Source: Adiantum capillus-veneris
Lineage: Eukaryota; Streptophyta; Polypodiopsida; Polypodiales; Pteridaceae
Direction: 5' to 3'
Assembly (NCBI GenBank): GCA_014529385.2
Contig: CM043951.1
Location: 108,196,469 to 108,260,468, forward strand
Length of the DNA stretch: 64,000 bases
The first letter of the stretch is position 1; each line of letters begins with the position of its first letter. The notes beneath the pieces are model-generated. The model saw only the letters and a program-made list of their open reading frames with translations. It searched no databases and was not told the DNA's origin. Both the position numbers and the translations under genes were made by a program. Shown in pieces: positions 23,991 to 33,832 of the stretch.

Positions 23991-24840
23991 CAATAATGGC
24001 AACACAACCCTTATCACCAGAATTTCCAGACAAAGTGCTGCCAGCAGAAGCATTAGGAACAAAATTTTTTCCACTCGCAGCAGAACCATAAGAAGTGGCT
24101 GCATTATTGTTACCACCCTTTCTTTGAGAAGCAATAAAAGCCTGTTCAACTGCACGCTGCCTAGTCCTGTTTTTTCTAGAAAGTGACTCTTGCAATAGCA
24201 ATGTGCATAATGCATCAAACTTGACAACTTCAGGATTTCCTTGGGTCATCAGTCTCCAAGTAGTAGCAAAAGTCTGGTAGGAATATGGTAAGGCATCAAG
24301 AACAGTCTGCACAAGGGAACTGTTTGAAATGACTTCACCTCCAGAAATAAGCTGCTCATTGATATCCTTGACACTAGCAAGGAAAGTGTCCATATCATCT
24401 TCCTCATGCATAATCTTTGACTCCAAATCTTTACGGAGCAAAGCAATTTTAGCCTCATTGCGACTTGCATAAAGACCAGCCAAAATATCCCAAGCCTGTT
24501 TTGCAGATTTTGTTGAACTGATGTGAGGAACAATGGTGCGCTTCATAGACAACGCAATCAATGCATGAGCCTGCACATCCTTAACATCCCAACGAGCTTG
24601 TTTTGCCGTAGGCAAAACAAATCTAACAACAACAATCCTTGCAGCAAGACCTGCAACATCCTCAACATCGCCTACATCCTCAGAACCAGGACGTACATCA
24701 ATGCCCTACACAATATTCCAAACGCCCTTTGACACAAGAACATGTTGCATCATATAAGCCCACATAGGGTAGTTGTCCCCATCCAACCTGTCCTTAACAA
24801 CAAACATCTTGAACACATTTGTGTTGTTGTCGTCAGCCAT
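23991..24840 (-). pseudogene. Copia-2 Gag
   Basis: Starts MADDNNTNVFKMFVVKDRL at 24840 with the typical copia gag opening (LDGDNYPMWAYMMQ). It has one stop near 24708 and then 200 open codons containing KSAKQAWDILAGLYASRNE and LISGGEVISNSSLV, with a Ser/Gly-rich end. The zinc knuckle begins but is cut by the deletion. Copia gag builds the particle. This copy cannot, because its downstream genes are gone. Confidence 0.85.
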
Positions 24841-25190
24841 GGTAAATACTGCACCTGATGTGAAAATTGCCGAAAAATAGGAGAAACGGAGCGGGAACAA
24901 CATGTTCTATATAGCACAAACCGTAGAAGACTATAAGGCACCTGTTATGTAGAAAATGTCACTGACAAAAATTCTGCGCAAAATGACGAAATAGCCTGTG
25001 TAGTACTGCCTGTAGTGGAAACGAAGGCCGAAATGAGCCCAAATAAAAAATCTGAGCAGACCAAGCTCTACGAACTTACCCAAGATATTTTTTGACCTGT
25101 GAGAACGCTCGCCAAAGCTCATTGAAATCGAAGAAAGTGAGCAGGCGTGTACTGGAGCAGCTGGCGACTAAGCCCGGGAGGACGCAACCT

Positions 25191-25412
25191 GCTCTGATAC
25201 CAATTGTTGGACATAGGGTTGCAGAGAAATGCACACAGCTTGGAGAAGACAAAGGAAGCTCAAGGCACACAATTGAGAGTGTGATACTTAGTGTGTAATG
25301 GAAAGATAGATAGCCCTAGAGTGATGGGCATATATACAATGCACGGGGGAAAAAACCTCCTAAAGAGGGAAAAAATGCCCCGGCGGTCCTAGTGTGTTCA
25401 CACACATCACTA
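25191..25412 (-). repeat. Copia-2 PBS (25191-25202) and LTR (from 25205)
   Basis: On the minus strand the LTR ends CCAACA, two bases before TGGTATCAGAGC, the standard initiator-Met PBS. The outer LTR limit near 25412 is inferred from where element A gag resumes (about 25425). Confidence 0.75.
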
Positions 25413-25424
25413 CCACATGTATAT

Positions 25425-26842
25425 GGTAACATGTTTGGAATGAAATTAGAAGGAAAAGCATTGACATGGTTCCAAAACATTCCACCAAGGTCAATCATGG
25501 ACTTGAACACATTAGCTCAAGGATTTGTAGCTGCTTGTTCCAAAACAGGGATCAAACATAATACGGTAGCTCAAATTTACAGCTTTAAACAGAAACATGG
25601 TGAGTATGTTAGGGATTGTGCAACTCGAATGGAACAATACGCTGACAGATGCCCAAAGCTGGAGATACCTGTTGAAGAAAAACTTGTATCTTTGTTTCTG
25701 GAGGGATTTCTAAACAAAGAACTTCATGCTATATTCTATAGTAAAAAGCATACAACCCTAGACGCGTGCGTTTAAGGTGCTATTGACTTAGGAGAAAATT
25801 GCAAAATTTTCAACAAAGAAGATGTCCCTAAGGATAACCAAAGCAAAAAAACAGCATCCACTAAACCAGCACAAGTGGGAACAGCTGCTGTAGCACCACT
25901 CTCAGCTATCAAAGATATATTAAAAAGGATGAACGACATGATTAACAACATGCAAAAAGCACCTATGAGGGGACCAGGACAGGGGATGCCTCAACAGGGA
26001 CAACTAATTAGGCCACAAAAATGGTGTGCAATTGAAGGAAAATGGACAAACCATGAGACCCAGAGTGCTACTTTAGACCAAAGTATGATGGGAATGTTTA
26101 GTATGTGTGCATGAGGCCACAAGGACAACCCATGTACAGATATCAGCCTAATATGGCCCAAGCTCAAAGACCACCAGTGGGTATGGAAAGAACTCAACAT
26201 GTGCTGGGACAACAACCTCCGTATCCAGGACATAATTCAGTGCTTGTAAAGTACATGCACTCTGAAGGAGTCATAAATGAACAAGCATTAGTGCCTGTTA
26301 CACCCTATGTAGAGCCTAGTCCATCTACATTAATGGTAGAAGGAGATTGGTATAATTCACACCCACCACCAATGAAAGAAACTGTGACTTATGCTCCACT
26401 AGAGCTCGCACCAATGTATTATGTAGCTAATCAAGGTGTTAGACCTCCCATGGTAAGACCCATGATGAAGCCAAGAACAGGAAACTGTCATAACTATGGT
26501 GCTGATGATCATTGGAAAAATGAATGTCTAGAGCTTGACAAAAACCTCAAACCAGTTGAAGCCTATTGCATACAATGTTGCAAAAAGGCAGGACACTTTC
26601 CGGAAGATTGTCCTAAAAATCCTTTGAACAAGGATAAAATGATAGTAAATGTAGTCCAAGTGATACCTAGTAGCTCATCAGAGAGTGAACCGATTGTTCC
26701 AATCAAGGTAATCACTAGAGCCCAGGCCAAGAAAAAGAAACACAACTCCTCTGATGATTTGGAAAATACTAAAGTTTTCTCTCAAAGAATCAAAAGGAGC
26801 AGAAGCAAAATATATGAGAAGAGAAAACAAAAAAACGGGTAG
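25425..26842 (+). pseudogene. Element A Gag core and zinc knuckles
   Basis: Resumes with MFGMKLEGKALTWFQ and GIKHNTVAQIYSFKQK, matching the intact gag, followed by ERCPKL or DRCPKL-type blocks and a TAA stop at about 25772. The sequence after it continues in the same frame (GAIDLGENC). A proline/glutamine-rich stretch (WCAIEGKWTNH) precedes two knuckles. The first is damaged (C-H-N-Y where the second Cys is expected). The second is C-x2-C-x5-H-x4-C. It then enters a basic region (RAQAKKKKHN). Stops near 25772, 26113 and 26840 show decay. Confidence 0.78.
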
Positions 26843-28480
26843 AAATCGAGGAGAAAGAAAAGAAGCTATTCTAGAAAAAAGTTGAAAGAAACTGGAAGTG
26901 AGTTTAAAGAAATAATCGTGAAATTTGGAGGATCCATTCTGGTTGATAAATTTTTTGAGCCTATTAATGCCGCCTTGGAAGCCTACCAAGTAGGACTTAT
27001 AGCAGGCCAAAACATGCCAAAAACAAATGGAAAAACTATCCTTCTCCAGACATGGAAGCAACAAAGCTGGAAGCTTATCAAAAATTGGTAAGAATCATGC
27101 AAGAAATGCTAGAAAAACAAAAACCCAAGCTTGAAAGTATTGCAAAACCTGAGGAGCTTGTGGTGCAAGAAACGAAAGAAAAATCCGATGTGGTGGCCGA
27201 ACCCCACCTTGAAACAAACGAACCAGAACTTATAGTGCCTGACAATGAAGATGCCTTAGATGGAATTCCATCCGTAGAGGAAGACTGGATAGGACACTTA
27301 TGGGATAAAGTGACAGAGATCAATGATGGGAGCTAGCCTAACTCTGAAGTCAGCTCCTATAGAGGAAGTCTGGTTGGATAACCTACCTTCTGATATGAAC
27401 GTGGATTTACAATCCTTGTACGTACGGAGATTGAGGATCGGAAGCTTCAGGAATGTCGAAACCATTGACCTTGAAAACATTACCTTCTTACTTGGAAGAT
27501 AATGAAGATGAATCCATCGTGTGTAAGACCACTCAAGTAAAAAGAGCTGAACAGACCCTAGAAGTAGACAACATTCATTCAATCATGTCTACACCCATCC
27601 AATGCACTCTTATCTTGGGAGAACTGTTAAAACTTAGAACATACTTATGAATGATTTACAGAAAACCCTAGAAAAGGTAGGGATAACTGGGTTAATCTCA
27701 AAAAAATTGAGAAAATTGAAAAATGAAATGGAAAACAAAGAGTTTCAATCTGTTCCCATGAACAAGTTTGGAGAATATTATGAAGGGGAAGAAGGAAACA
27801 CCACCCTCCCAGTGAAATATAATGAAATTGAAACCATGGCAATACTGGATAGTGAAGCAGGCATAGCAATAGCCACTAAAGCAGTATGGGAATCCTAGGG
27901 ACAGCCAACCATTAGACAAACTCGAATGAAATTGCAGTTGGCTGACAGACACATTGAGAGACCATTAGGGCTGCTTGAAAAAGTGATAGTCAATTCTTGT
28001 GGAATTGAATATCAACACACTTTTGCCATAGTAGACTTTGGGAAAAAAATCAACTATGAAATCATATTGGGAAGACCTTTCATGCAACAGGTACAACTTA
28101 TCCAAGACGGGGGAAACAATTATCTGTACTTGAAGCAAGTGGGATCTATAACACGAGTAAATCTAAAAGATCACACTTATAGAGATGTCTTGAAAACACC
28201 CATCCAAGAGTTTGATTTAGTCTCTTCGGTTGAAACTAAACTCCCATCCCGGTTAAACAAAAACACTCCTATGTGACTGTGTGGAGGTTCAGAAAACCGA
28301 AGCTTAAGACGAGAAGAATGTATCCTAGAAAGGGACTGCACAGACGAAGCCTATGTACCTGAACCCTGTCCAGAGCATTTAAGCCATTCGAGTGGACTCA
28401 AATTTTAGCGACAATGGATGTATGTGTGAATACCTCTATGCCTACTCAATTTTGCAATGAGGATGGCTACCAAAGCTGGG
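26843..28480 (+). pseudogene. Element A protease region with mutated active site
   Basis: Several open stretches match the intact element's ORF2 up to the start of RT. The retropepsin signature reads AILDSEAGIAIATK: the invariant Gly of D-S-G is Glu (codons at 27848-27856). The second half has IILGRPFMQQ, as in the intact element. Downstream blocks LRREECILER and FCNEDGY continue the alignment to about 28470 with frame changes. RT is absent. With Glu next to the catalytic Asp the protease would be inactive. Confidence 0.75.
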
Positions 28481-28489
28481 TAATGACTA

Positions 28490-28642
28490 GCTGATACAAT
28501 TTGGAAGCTTGTAGCCCCGACTCATTAATTACAGAGTTTATCCAAGAAAATAGGAGTTATAATATTCTCAATTTATCAAAATAATAAATGTTTTAGAAAG
28601 AGAACTCCAAAAAATGGTGCCCATGTTAGCTCGCTGCTAACA
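28490..28642 (-). repeat. LTR remnant of element B
   Basis: On the minus strand it begins TGTTAGCAGCGAGC directly after a polypurine tract. It then has an AT-rich run with AACATTTATTATTTTGAT that resembles the early part of the intact LTR (AATAAATGTC). Only about 150 bp fit before element A sequence is reached, so the LTR is truncated. Confidence 0.5.
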
Positions 28643-28654
28643 TCCCCCCCCTCC
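28643..28654 (-). promoter_or_regulatory. Polypurine tract of element B
   Basis: GGAGGGGGGGA on the minus strand directly precedes the LTR start TGTTAGC. The same arrangement, with GTCGTCCC-like sequence (plus strand) nearby, marks the intact element's PPT. Confidence 0.75.
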
Positions 28655-28699
28655 TTGCCTGTGTCGTCCCTTGACACAGCTTTATGGGCTAAAATAGTC

Positions 28700-30915
28700 T
28701 TCGGGTTGACGGTTACACTTCATCAGTCCCTTTGATCGAGGCCACGACTAGATTTTCTCTGATTTGTCGTAAGAAGATTGCATGATCATTTATTCTCTGT
28801 TCAGAGTATTGCAGAGAAGCATTGGCAACATCCAATTACACTTGAATTTTCTGAGCTGACAGGGATGTCGTAAGAAGTTCATTTGTCACTTCTGTCAGCT
28901 AATCGTCTTTTGCTTTGCAGGCATCGGATAGTTTGGTGAGCAGATCACCTACCTATCTCTAGCTAGCTGATGGTGTTCAGCTTCTGCTTTCATCTCCTGC
29001 ACCTGCCTCTGAAGATCGGTGATGATAGTCATCCTGTCTTCTAACTCTCCTTGGAGAGCGTCAATCACCATCTCAAGCTCTTTGGCCTTTGTGCTGCGGC
29101 TTAGTGCTGCTGAACGGAGTCTCTCCGTCATGTCTTGCATCTGCCTTGCATATTCGTTTACTTGTAGTAAAATTTCGTCATTTGACTGCCAATCATCCTG
29201 TCATGCCAGCTGAGATGTGCTTGCAGCCTCAAGTGTGTCTTTCTGCTGCGTCGTAGCTGCTGGTTCTTCTTGTGTGGAGGTAGAGGGTCGGTCTTCTTCT
29301 TTGTCATCCTGAGGCTTTGATGCCTTAGCCGTTTCATGCTGAGTGGAAGTAGAGGGTGCTGGTTCATATCTTGTTGTCTCTTCTGGTGCCGAACTTGTTT
29401 CCTTCTCTGGCTTGAGTTCTTTCTCTTGTACAGTGGTAGCCTCTTTTTCTGGCTCTGCTTCTTTATCTTTCTCTTTCTCTTGCTGGTCCGCCTCTTGTGC
29501 AGATTCTATTTCTTTGTTGGATTCGGATTCATTGGTATTCTCTCTCTCAGGTGATGGTGGTGGGCTTGGCATGGGGTGTTCCTGTTGTTCGGTAGGCGGG
29601 GAGGTTGGTTTGGGAGATCCGTAACTTTGTTCTTGTGCTTCTTCTCTAGCCGTCTCCTCGGCTTGTCTTTGTTCCTCCGCCTCTTTGGTTTTATTGGCCA
29701 CTTCTTCTGCTTCCTTCAGCTTGAGCGCTTTAGCTTCTTGGTACATTTTTTTCAATCTCTCTGTCAGATCTTTAGTCTCTTTTCTTGTATGATGCTTCGT
29801 CCTTAGGCCTTTAAGTCTAGTAGGCACCCATTTCTCTGGGTCCTTCCGTTGTGCTTGTCTACTATGTTGATAGGCCCGTTTCTCTCTTTCAAAGCGTGCT
29901 TGTTTTTGTGCAGGCTCTTCTTAGTGAGCGGCCACAACTTTTCTTTTCATTTCTTCTCTACGAGCTCTCTTTTCCTCGTTATCAAAGCTCTCGCTGCTGT
30001 GCCTTTCCAGTGAGCTGTCAGCTGATTCTTCATCAGATTTATAGGATCTTTTTCCTGACCTTGTAGCTCTTGGAGAGGGTTGTGTTGCCAATATCCATGT
30101 ATTTTGATCAGGAGCAGTGGTAAATTGTCGGCCATGCCAATGGCATTGTATGCTATCCTCGTCGAGACCTATGGCGCACCCAAGTAAGTGATTTTTCCTT
30201 CTTTCTTGGTGCCCTTCAAGGTAGTCGCGACATAGTGCGCGTGGTCCACTGGTTTCCTGGTTGTCAACTTGAGAACTTGAGTGAATGTGGTGGCAACTAC
30301 GTGATTTGGCATAGTGTACCTTGGTGAATTTTTTGCCAAAAAATGGAAGTGCTGGTGGTACAATCTGGCTCGCTCTTCCCCTTGTTTGTGAATCAAATCG
30401 ACAAAGGTGGCCACTGTTGTCTCTTTGGTAAAGGTTCTGTCTGTTTTCCTATCCCGTGCTGACATGGTCATTCCTTCTATGGGCAGTCTGAGTGCCTTTG
30501 CCACTTTATCTTTAGTTATCACTACTTCGACCTTGTTCCCTTGGGGGTCAGTGATCTGTGCAGTTCCATCTTCTTTAATGGTGGATAAAAGCTCATAAGC
30601 TTTCTGAAAATCCACTGTACAAGGCTCTTGTTCATAGAAATCCCTGAGTCCCAGCCTGTGGTTAGCCTCTTTGGTCTCTGGCTTTGCGGATACATCATAG
30701 ACTTCCTTCGGTAAGTGTTGCAACTCCACCTGATGTCCCTCTTCAGTCTTGAATCTGCCGGTGAAGACTATAGTGTGATGCTCTTCTAGCTATTCTCTGG
30801 AGAGGTATGATACCTTGGCAGCTTTGACTGACTCAGGGTCTAGTTAATAAGCGGGCAGTTCCTGCAGTTTCTCCTTTTGGTTGAGCTTCTTCTTGGCCCT
30901 CTCTGCTGTTTGCAT
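28700..30915 (-). pseudogene. Element B 3' gene (homologue of the intact element's 3' gene), decayed
   Basis: The ATG at 30915 is preceded by TAG-GAGCC, a splice-acceptor-like context also seen at the intact copy. The first part has stops near 30845 and 30790. Then 186 open codons (30729-30169) carry IKEDGTAQITDPQG, KVAKALRLP and ARLYHQHFHFLAK, aligning with IQKDGKATLTAMDG, IADALKL and RLYNQFFHVCSK of the intact gene. Next come a charged Glu/Lys/Ser/Thr-rich region (29827-29201) and a short coiled coil (29140-28949, ALQGELEDRMTIITDL). No catalytic motif was recognised. It lies where retroviral env would be, but it has no signal peptide or membrane segment. Confidence 0.7.
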
Positions 30916-30920
30916 GGCTC

Positions 30921-31985
30921 CTATTCAGTGAATAGAGTGCAAAGTTAGCAGATTTGTCGAAATTTTCTGTGAAATGTTTTTTAGGCTAAAATGCTGACAA
31001 TATTGGTCCAATTTCTTCAAATCAATTTTTGAACAAGCAAAGATGCATAAAAGCATGCAAGGAACAAAATTGTGAACTCGAAATAAATTTTACAACCAAA
31101 GTAAATAATCGCTAATATTTACAACTGAGGAAATTTTTCAACTTTTTGCAAACTTGGCTTCATAGGCTTGAAGTATATACCAAATACATGCTCTGAGTGA
31201 AATATGGGCTCATTTGGATGCATCGGGTGAAAATGGTACCAGATTTTGGCTTTAGGTCTCTGAAACAGTAGATATAAAGAAAATTTGAGATTTTGGGCTC
31301 CAAATTGGTTCAAAATTGGCTAGTGGGCTTAACACATCATGTACTTTGGATGCATGATGGAAAAATATCAAAACTCCCCAATTTTGACCAGAAAGTAAAT
31401 AATTGCGATTATTAATTTTTCTTCCAAAATTGACATTTTTTTGTACAAACTGGTTCTAGGCATTGTATAGACCTTGTATATGAGATATAAGATGATTTGG
31501 ATCAAGAAATGTGGTCCATAACCAAGAAATTGTCTTGCAAAGACTTCTTTGCGTTTTTTGACAATTTTCCAAGTAATGGGTGGTCATTTTGGCTCATACT
31601 TGATTTTTGCCATGCATTAGGCATGTACACATGATAGGTGAGGTCAGGTGAGAATTTCCAAGAAAAACTGATGCAAAAGTAAATAATCGTGATTATTTAC
31701 AACAGTGACAAATTCTTTGCACAGCTCACAAATTTTGACCTAGACATATTCCATACACCTAACACAAGTTCTAAATTGAATTTGTTCAAGTTTGGTCATG
31801 CCGGCATCACTTTGTGCTTTGTCGACTCTGAAATCACTGTTTTTTGTGACTACATTGCCTGTTGGGTTGGTAGGTCAACTTTGAGGTTTTGGACTTGTCC
31901 GCAACATAGTTGTGAAGCAACCTGTCCAATTCTGGCTCATTTGGAGTCAGTTTGACCATGTATGTCGAATTTGACGCTTTGTAAC
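30921..31985 (-). other. Element B non-coding block with AT-rich palindromes
   Basis: No gene. The GTAAATAATC-type palindrome occurs at 31101-31122 (diverged), 31395-31416 and 31679-31700, spaced 294 and 284 bp. The same motif and spacing occur in the leader of element A. The block lies just upstream of the 3' gene, as in the intact element. Confidence 0.75.
31981..31985. repeat. Target site duplication, left copy (GTAAC)
   Basis: GTAAC lies directly outside the 3' LTR and is repeated exactly outside the 5' LTR at 50967-50971. Confidence 0.95.
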
Positions 31986-32922
31986 TGTTAAGGCGGTTAC
32001 GCCGCTAGCGGAAGCTAAATAGCGAGAACTCAACCAACAACAGAATTTGTCAGACGAGGACGGAGCTTGACCCGCAGGCGCATGGAAACAACTAGGTGGG
32101 TGTCAAATCACCTACTCGACCTTCTAATGACAATCACTACTAAGGAAATCAAATCTAAGTTCTAAAACACGCAAGTGACTGAAATCCGTACTACGAACGA
32201 ATGCTATACGAAACAGGATCTAGAATCATTGAATCGATCTCAAACTCAAGGGGAAGTCTATACACTAGGTAAGAACAACACCCTAAAGACTTGAACTGCA
32301 AAATCAACCTATAACCACTCCGTGCGGCAAACGCGTATGAAGACAGGCCAAAAAATACAGGTGACCGAAACTTGACCCCGATGGTACTAATGTGTAGCTC
32401 TACTCGTTGTGGTTCTATAGATATGCTGCACGCTCTATTCCGACACACGAGTTGGAAGAAAACTCACACCGAAGCTCGTAGGAACTTACCACACATAGAA
32501 GCCGATAGCGCGCACTCTTGGTATCTGTGCGTAGCTCTCACCGTTGCTAACACAATGGTGGTGTCGCTTCTCCAATGGCGGCCCCGTAGCCCGCGTAGCA
32601 AGAAGATACGACTCTCTCTCTCTCTCTCTCTCTCAGACACAGTCATGGCGCTCAAAAACTCACTTTGATTAATAATTGAATCTCCTTTAGGTTACAAAAC
32701 TTTGGCTTATATACCTCAGCCTTGGAGGTGAGAACATCTCTAATTATTTACATCAACAGGTGAAATTACTTCGGGATTACAAGCTGGAAACTCAATTGAG
32801 TCCCGTTACTTAATGAATGGCTCAAATCAAAATTAATGTCGGAAAGACATTTATTACAATCAATGGTTACAAAATGATGGGTGTGAGCAAAAATGTGGGT
32901 GTGATCCTCTGCTGGCTCAACA
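31986..32922 (-). repeat. 3' LTR of the intact element
   Basis: On the minus strand it begins TGTTGAGCCAGC at 32922 and ends CCGCCTTAACA at 31986. It contains a (CT)n tract near 32612-32634 that is 6 bp longer than in the 5' LTR. Promoter and polyadenylation signals should lie here, but no clear TATA box was fixed. Confidence 0.95.
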
Positions 32923-32934
32923 CTCCCCCCCTCC
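32923..32934 (-). promoter_or_regulatory. Polypurine tract of the intact element
   Basis: GGAGGGGGGGAG on the minus strand adjoins the 3' LTR start TGTTGAGCC and primes plus-strand DNA. Confidence 0.92.
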
Positions 32935-32971
32935 GCGTTCATGTCGTCCCTGACATGACTTTTAGGCTTGG

Positions 32972-33829
32972 TCAATAGAGTCCTGTCGTCTTGAGCATCT
33001 GCAAATGTGATTCATAGCGTAGGTTGCCGATGGTCAAGGTTGGGCCGAATATTTTGCTTTCGTGAGTGAAAAAGCCGGTGTAGAAAGCTTCTTCGAATGT
33101 TTGCATGTGGAAGCTAGGCAAAAACATAATTCTTTGGTATAAGAGATGTAACACCTTTGGTGATGGCTGCAATGAAAGATCATACATCATATCCGTCACT
33201 GTGTCGGCCGTCGATAGTAGACTCGAGGTAGTGGCTTTATCTGGCGCGAACACTTCAATGCATGCTAAGAGAGTCCTGCAGATTTTCTTTAGCATCTGAC
33301 ATGAAAGGTCAGGAGAGCCAGTAAAGAGTTTGATGGTGCCCGTTAGGGTTTTCACCATGTAGGCTTTACCTATTCTCTCGCCTGCCTTTGGTCCTGGCAT
33401 CCTTGGGTAATTAAGCCAATTTGGCTTCTTTTCTGCAATCCTGCCATGCTCTTTCCAGCTTCTGACTCTTGGCACCGGGCAGAAGGTTGCATCCTCCCGA
33501 ATCTCCTTTGGAGCCTCTACCGAGTAGATGAGGTAGGCTGGGTATTTGTTCAGCCAACCTTTCCTCCATCTAGGTTGAGAATCTACAATCTTCTTTGATT
33601 GTTCATCCTTTGTGATGTCGCCTTCGTAAAGAGCGACATACTGCTCCTCCTCTATTCTCTTTTTCGTCTTTATCACTTCAAATTTCATCAGAGGGAAAGG
33701 CAAGCTGGGTTGCATCCACTCTTCATGGAGCACTTTTGTGTCTAAACCTTGAAGTCTAATGGAGATGAGGAGTCTCCTTTCCCATTCCATTTCCGCCTTG
33801 GCACTTTCCTCTGTTGACTTTTCTATTTG
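32972..33829 (-). CDS. 3' gene of intact element, part 3 (C-terminal)
   Basis: About 285 codons in the same frame as the preceding coiled-coil part, separated from it only by a single TAG at 33833-33835. Readthrough or correction of that stop would give one protein. Recognisable stretches are MEWERRLLISIRLQGL, WLNKYPAYLIYS, MPGPKAGERIGKAYMV and TADTVTDMMYDLSLQP. No signal peptide, membrane span or catalytic motif was seen, so it does not look like an envelope protein. It ends 37 bp before the PPT. Function unknown. The first codons after the stop read DQIEKSTEESAKAE, still hydrophilic and helical. Confidence 0.65.
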   Translation of the reverse strand, partial: QIEKSTEESAKAEMEWERRLLISIRLQGLDTKVLHEEWMQPSLPFPLMKFEVIKTKKRIEEEQYVALYEGDITKDEQSKKIVDSQPRWRKGWLNKYPAYLIYSVEAPKEIREDATFCPVPRVRSWKEHGRIAEKKPNWLNYPRMPGPKAGERIGKAYMVKTLTGTIKLFTGSPDLSCQMLKKICRTLLACIEVFAPDKATTSSLLSTADTVTDMMYDLSLQPSPKVLHLLYQRIMFLPSFHMQTFEEAFYTGFFTHESKIFGPTLTIGNLRYESHLQMLKTTGLY

Positions 33830-33832
33830 GTC

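Larger units (their letters stand above)
23789..25412 (-). mobile_element. Copia-2: truncated Ty1/copia fragment inserted in element A
   Basis: Lies inside the gag of element A on the opposite strand. It has part of an LTR (25205 to about 25412), a perfect initiator-Met PBS (25191-25202), gag from its ATG at 24840, and then directly a piece of integrase (to 23789). The zinc knuckle is cut after its CHYCK start and joined to integrase near 23990, so protease and the first part of integrase are deleted. RT, RNase H and the 3' LTR are missing at the other end, together with part of element A. No target duplication can therefore be read. Confidence 0.8.
20990..28570 (+). mobile_element. Element A: 5' half of a giant Ty3/gypsy retrotransposon
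   Basis: Plus-strand order is LTR end, PBS, 1.9-kb leader with AT-rich palindromes, gag (split by Copia-2 at 23789-25412), zinc knuckles, and protease. The sequence then fades near 28480-28570, where the LTR remnant of element B begins. Proteins align block by block with the intact element (31986-50966), including the unusual N-terminal gag extension. RT, integrase and the 3' end are absent. The palindrome type is the one found in element B, so A and B are probably of one family. Confidence 0.8.
28490..31985 (-). mobile_element. Element B, 3' part (left of the nested insertion)
   Basis: Minus-strand 3' half of a giant Ty3 element: a non-coding block with AT palindromes (31985-30921), a decayed 3' gene (30915 to about 28700), PPT and LTR start. 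It was interrupted at the GTAAC target site by the intact element and continues at 50972-53718. The 3' gene is homologous to that of the intact element but clearly diverged. Confidence 0.8.

Noticed and set aside
25191..25202. tRNA-Met gene
   Set aside because: Only the 12-base 3'-end complement is present. It is the PBS of Copia-2.
32972..33829. Envelope-like gene in the intact element
   Set aside because: Position fits env, but no signal peptide, membrane segment or cleavage site was seen.
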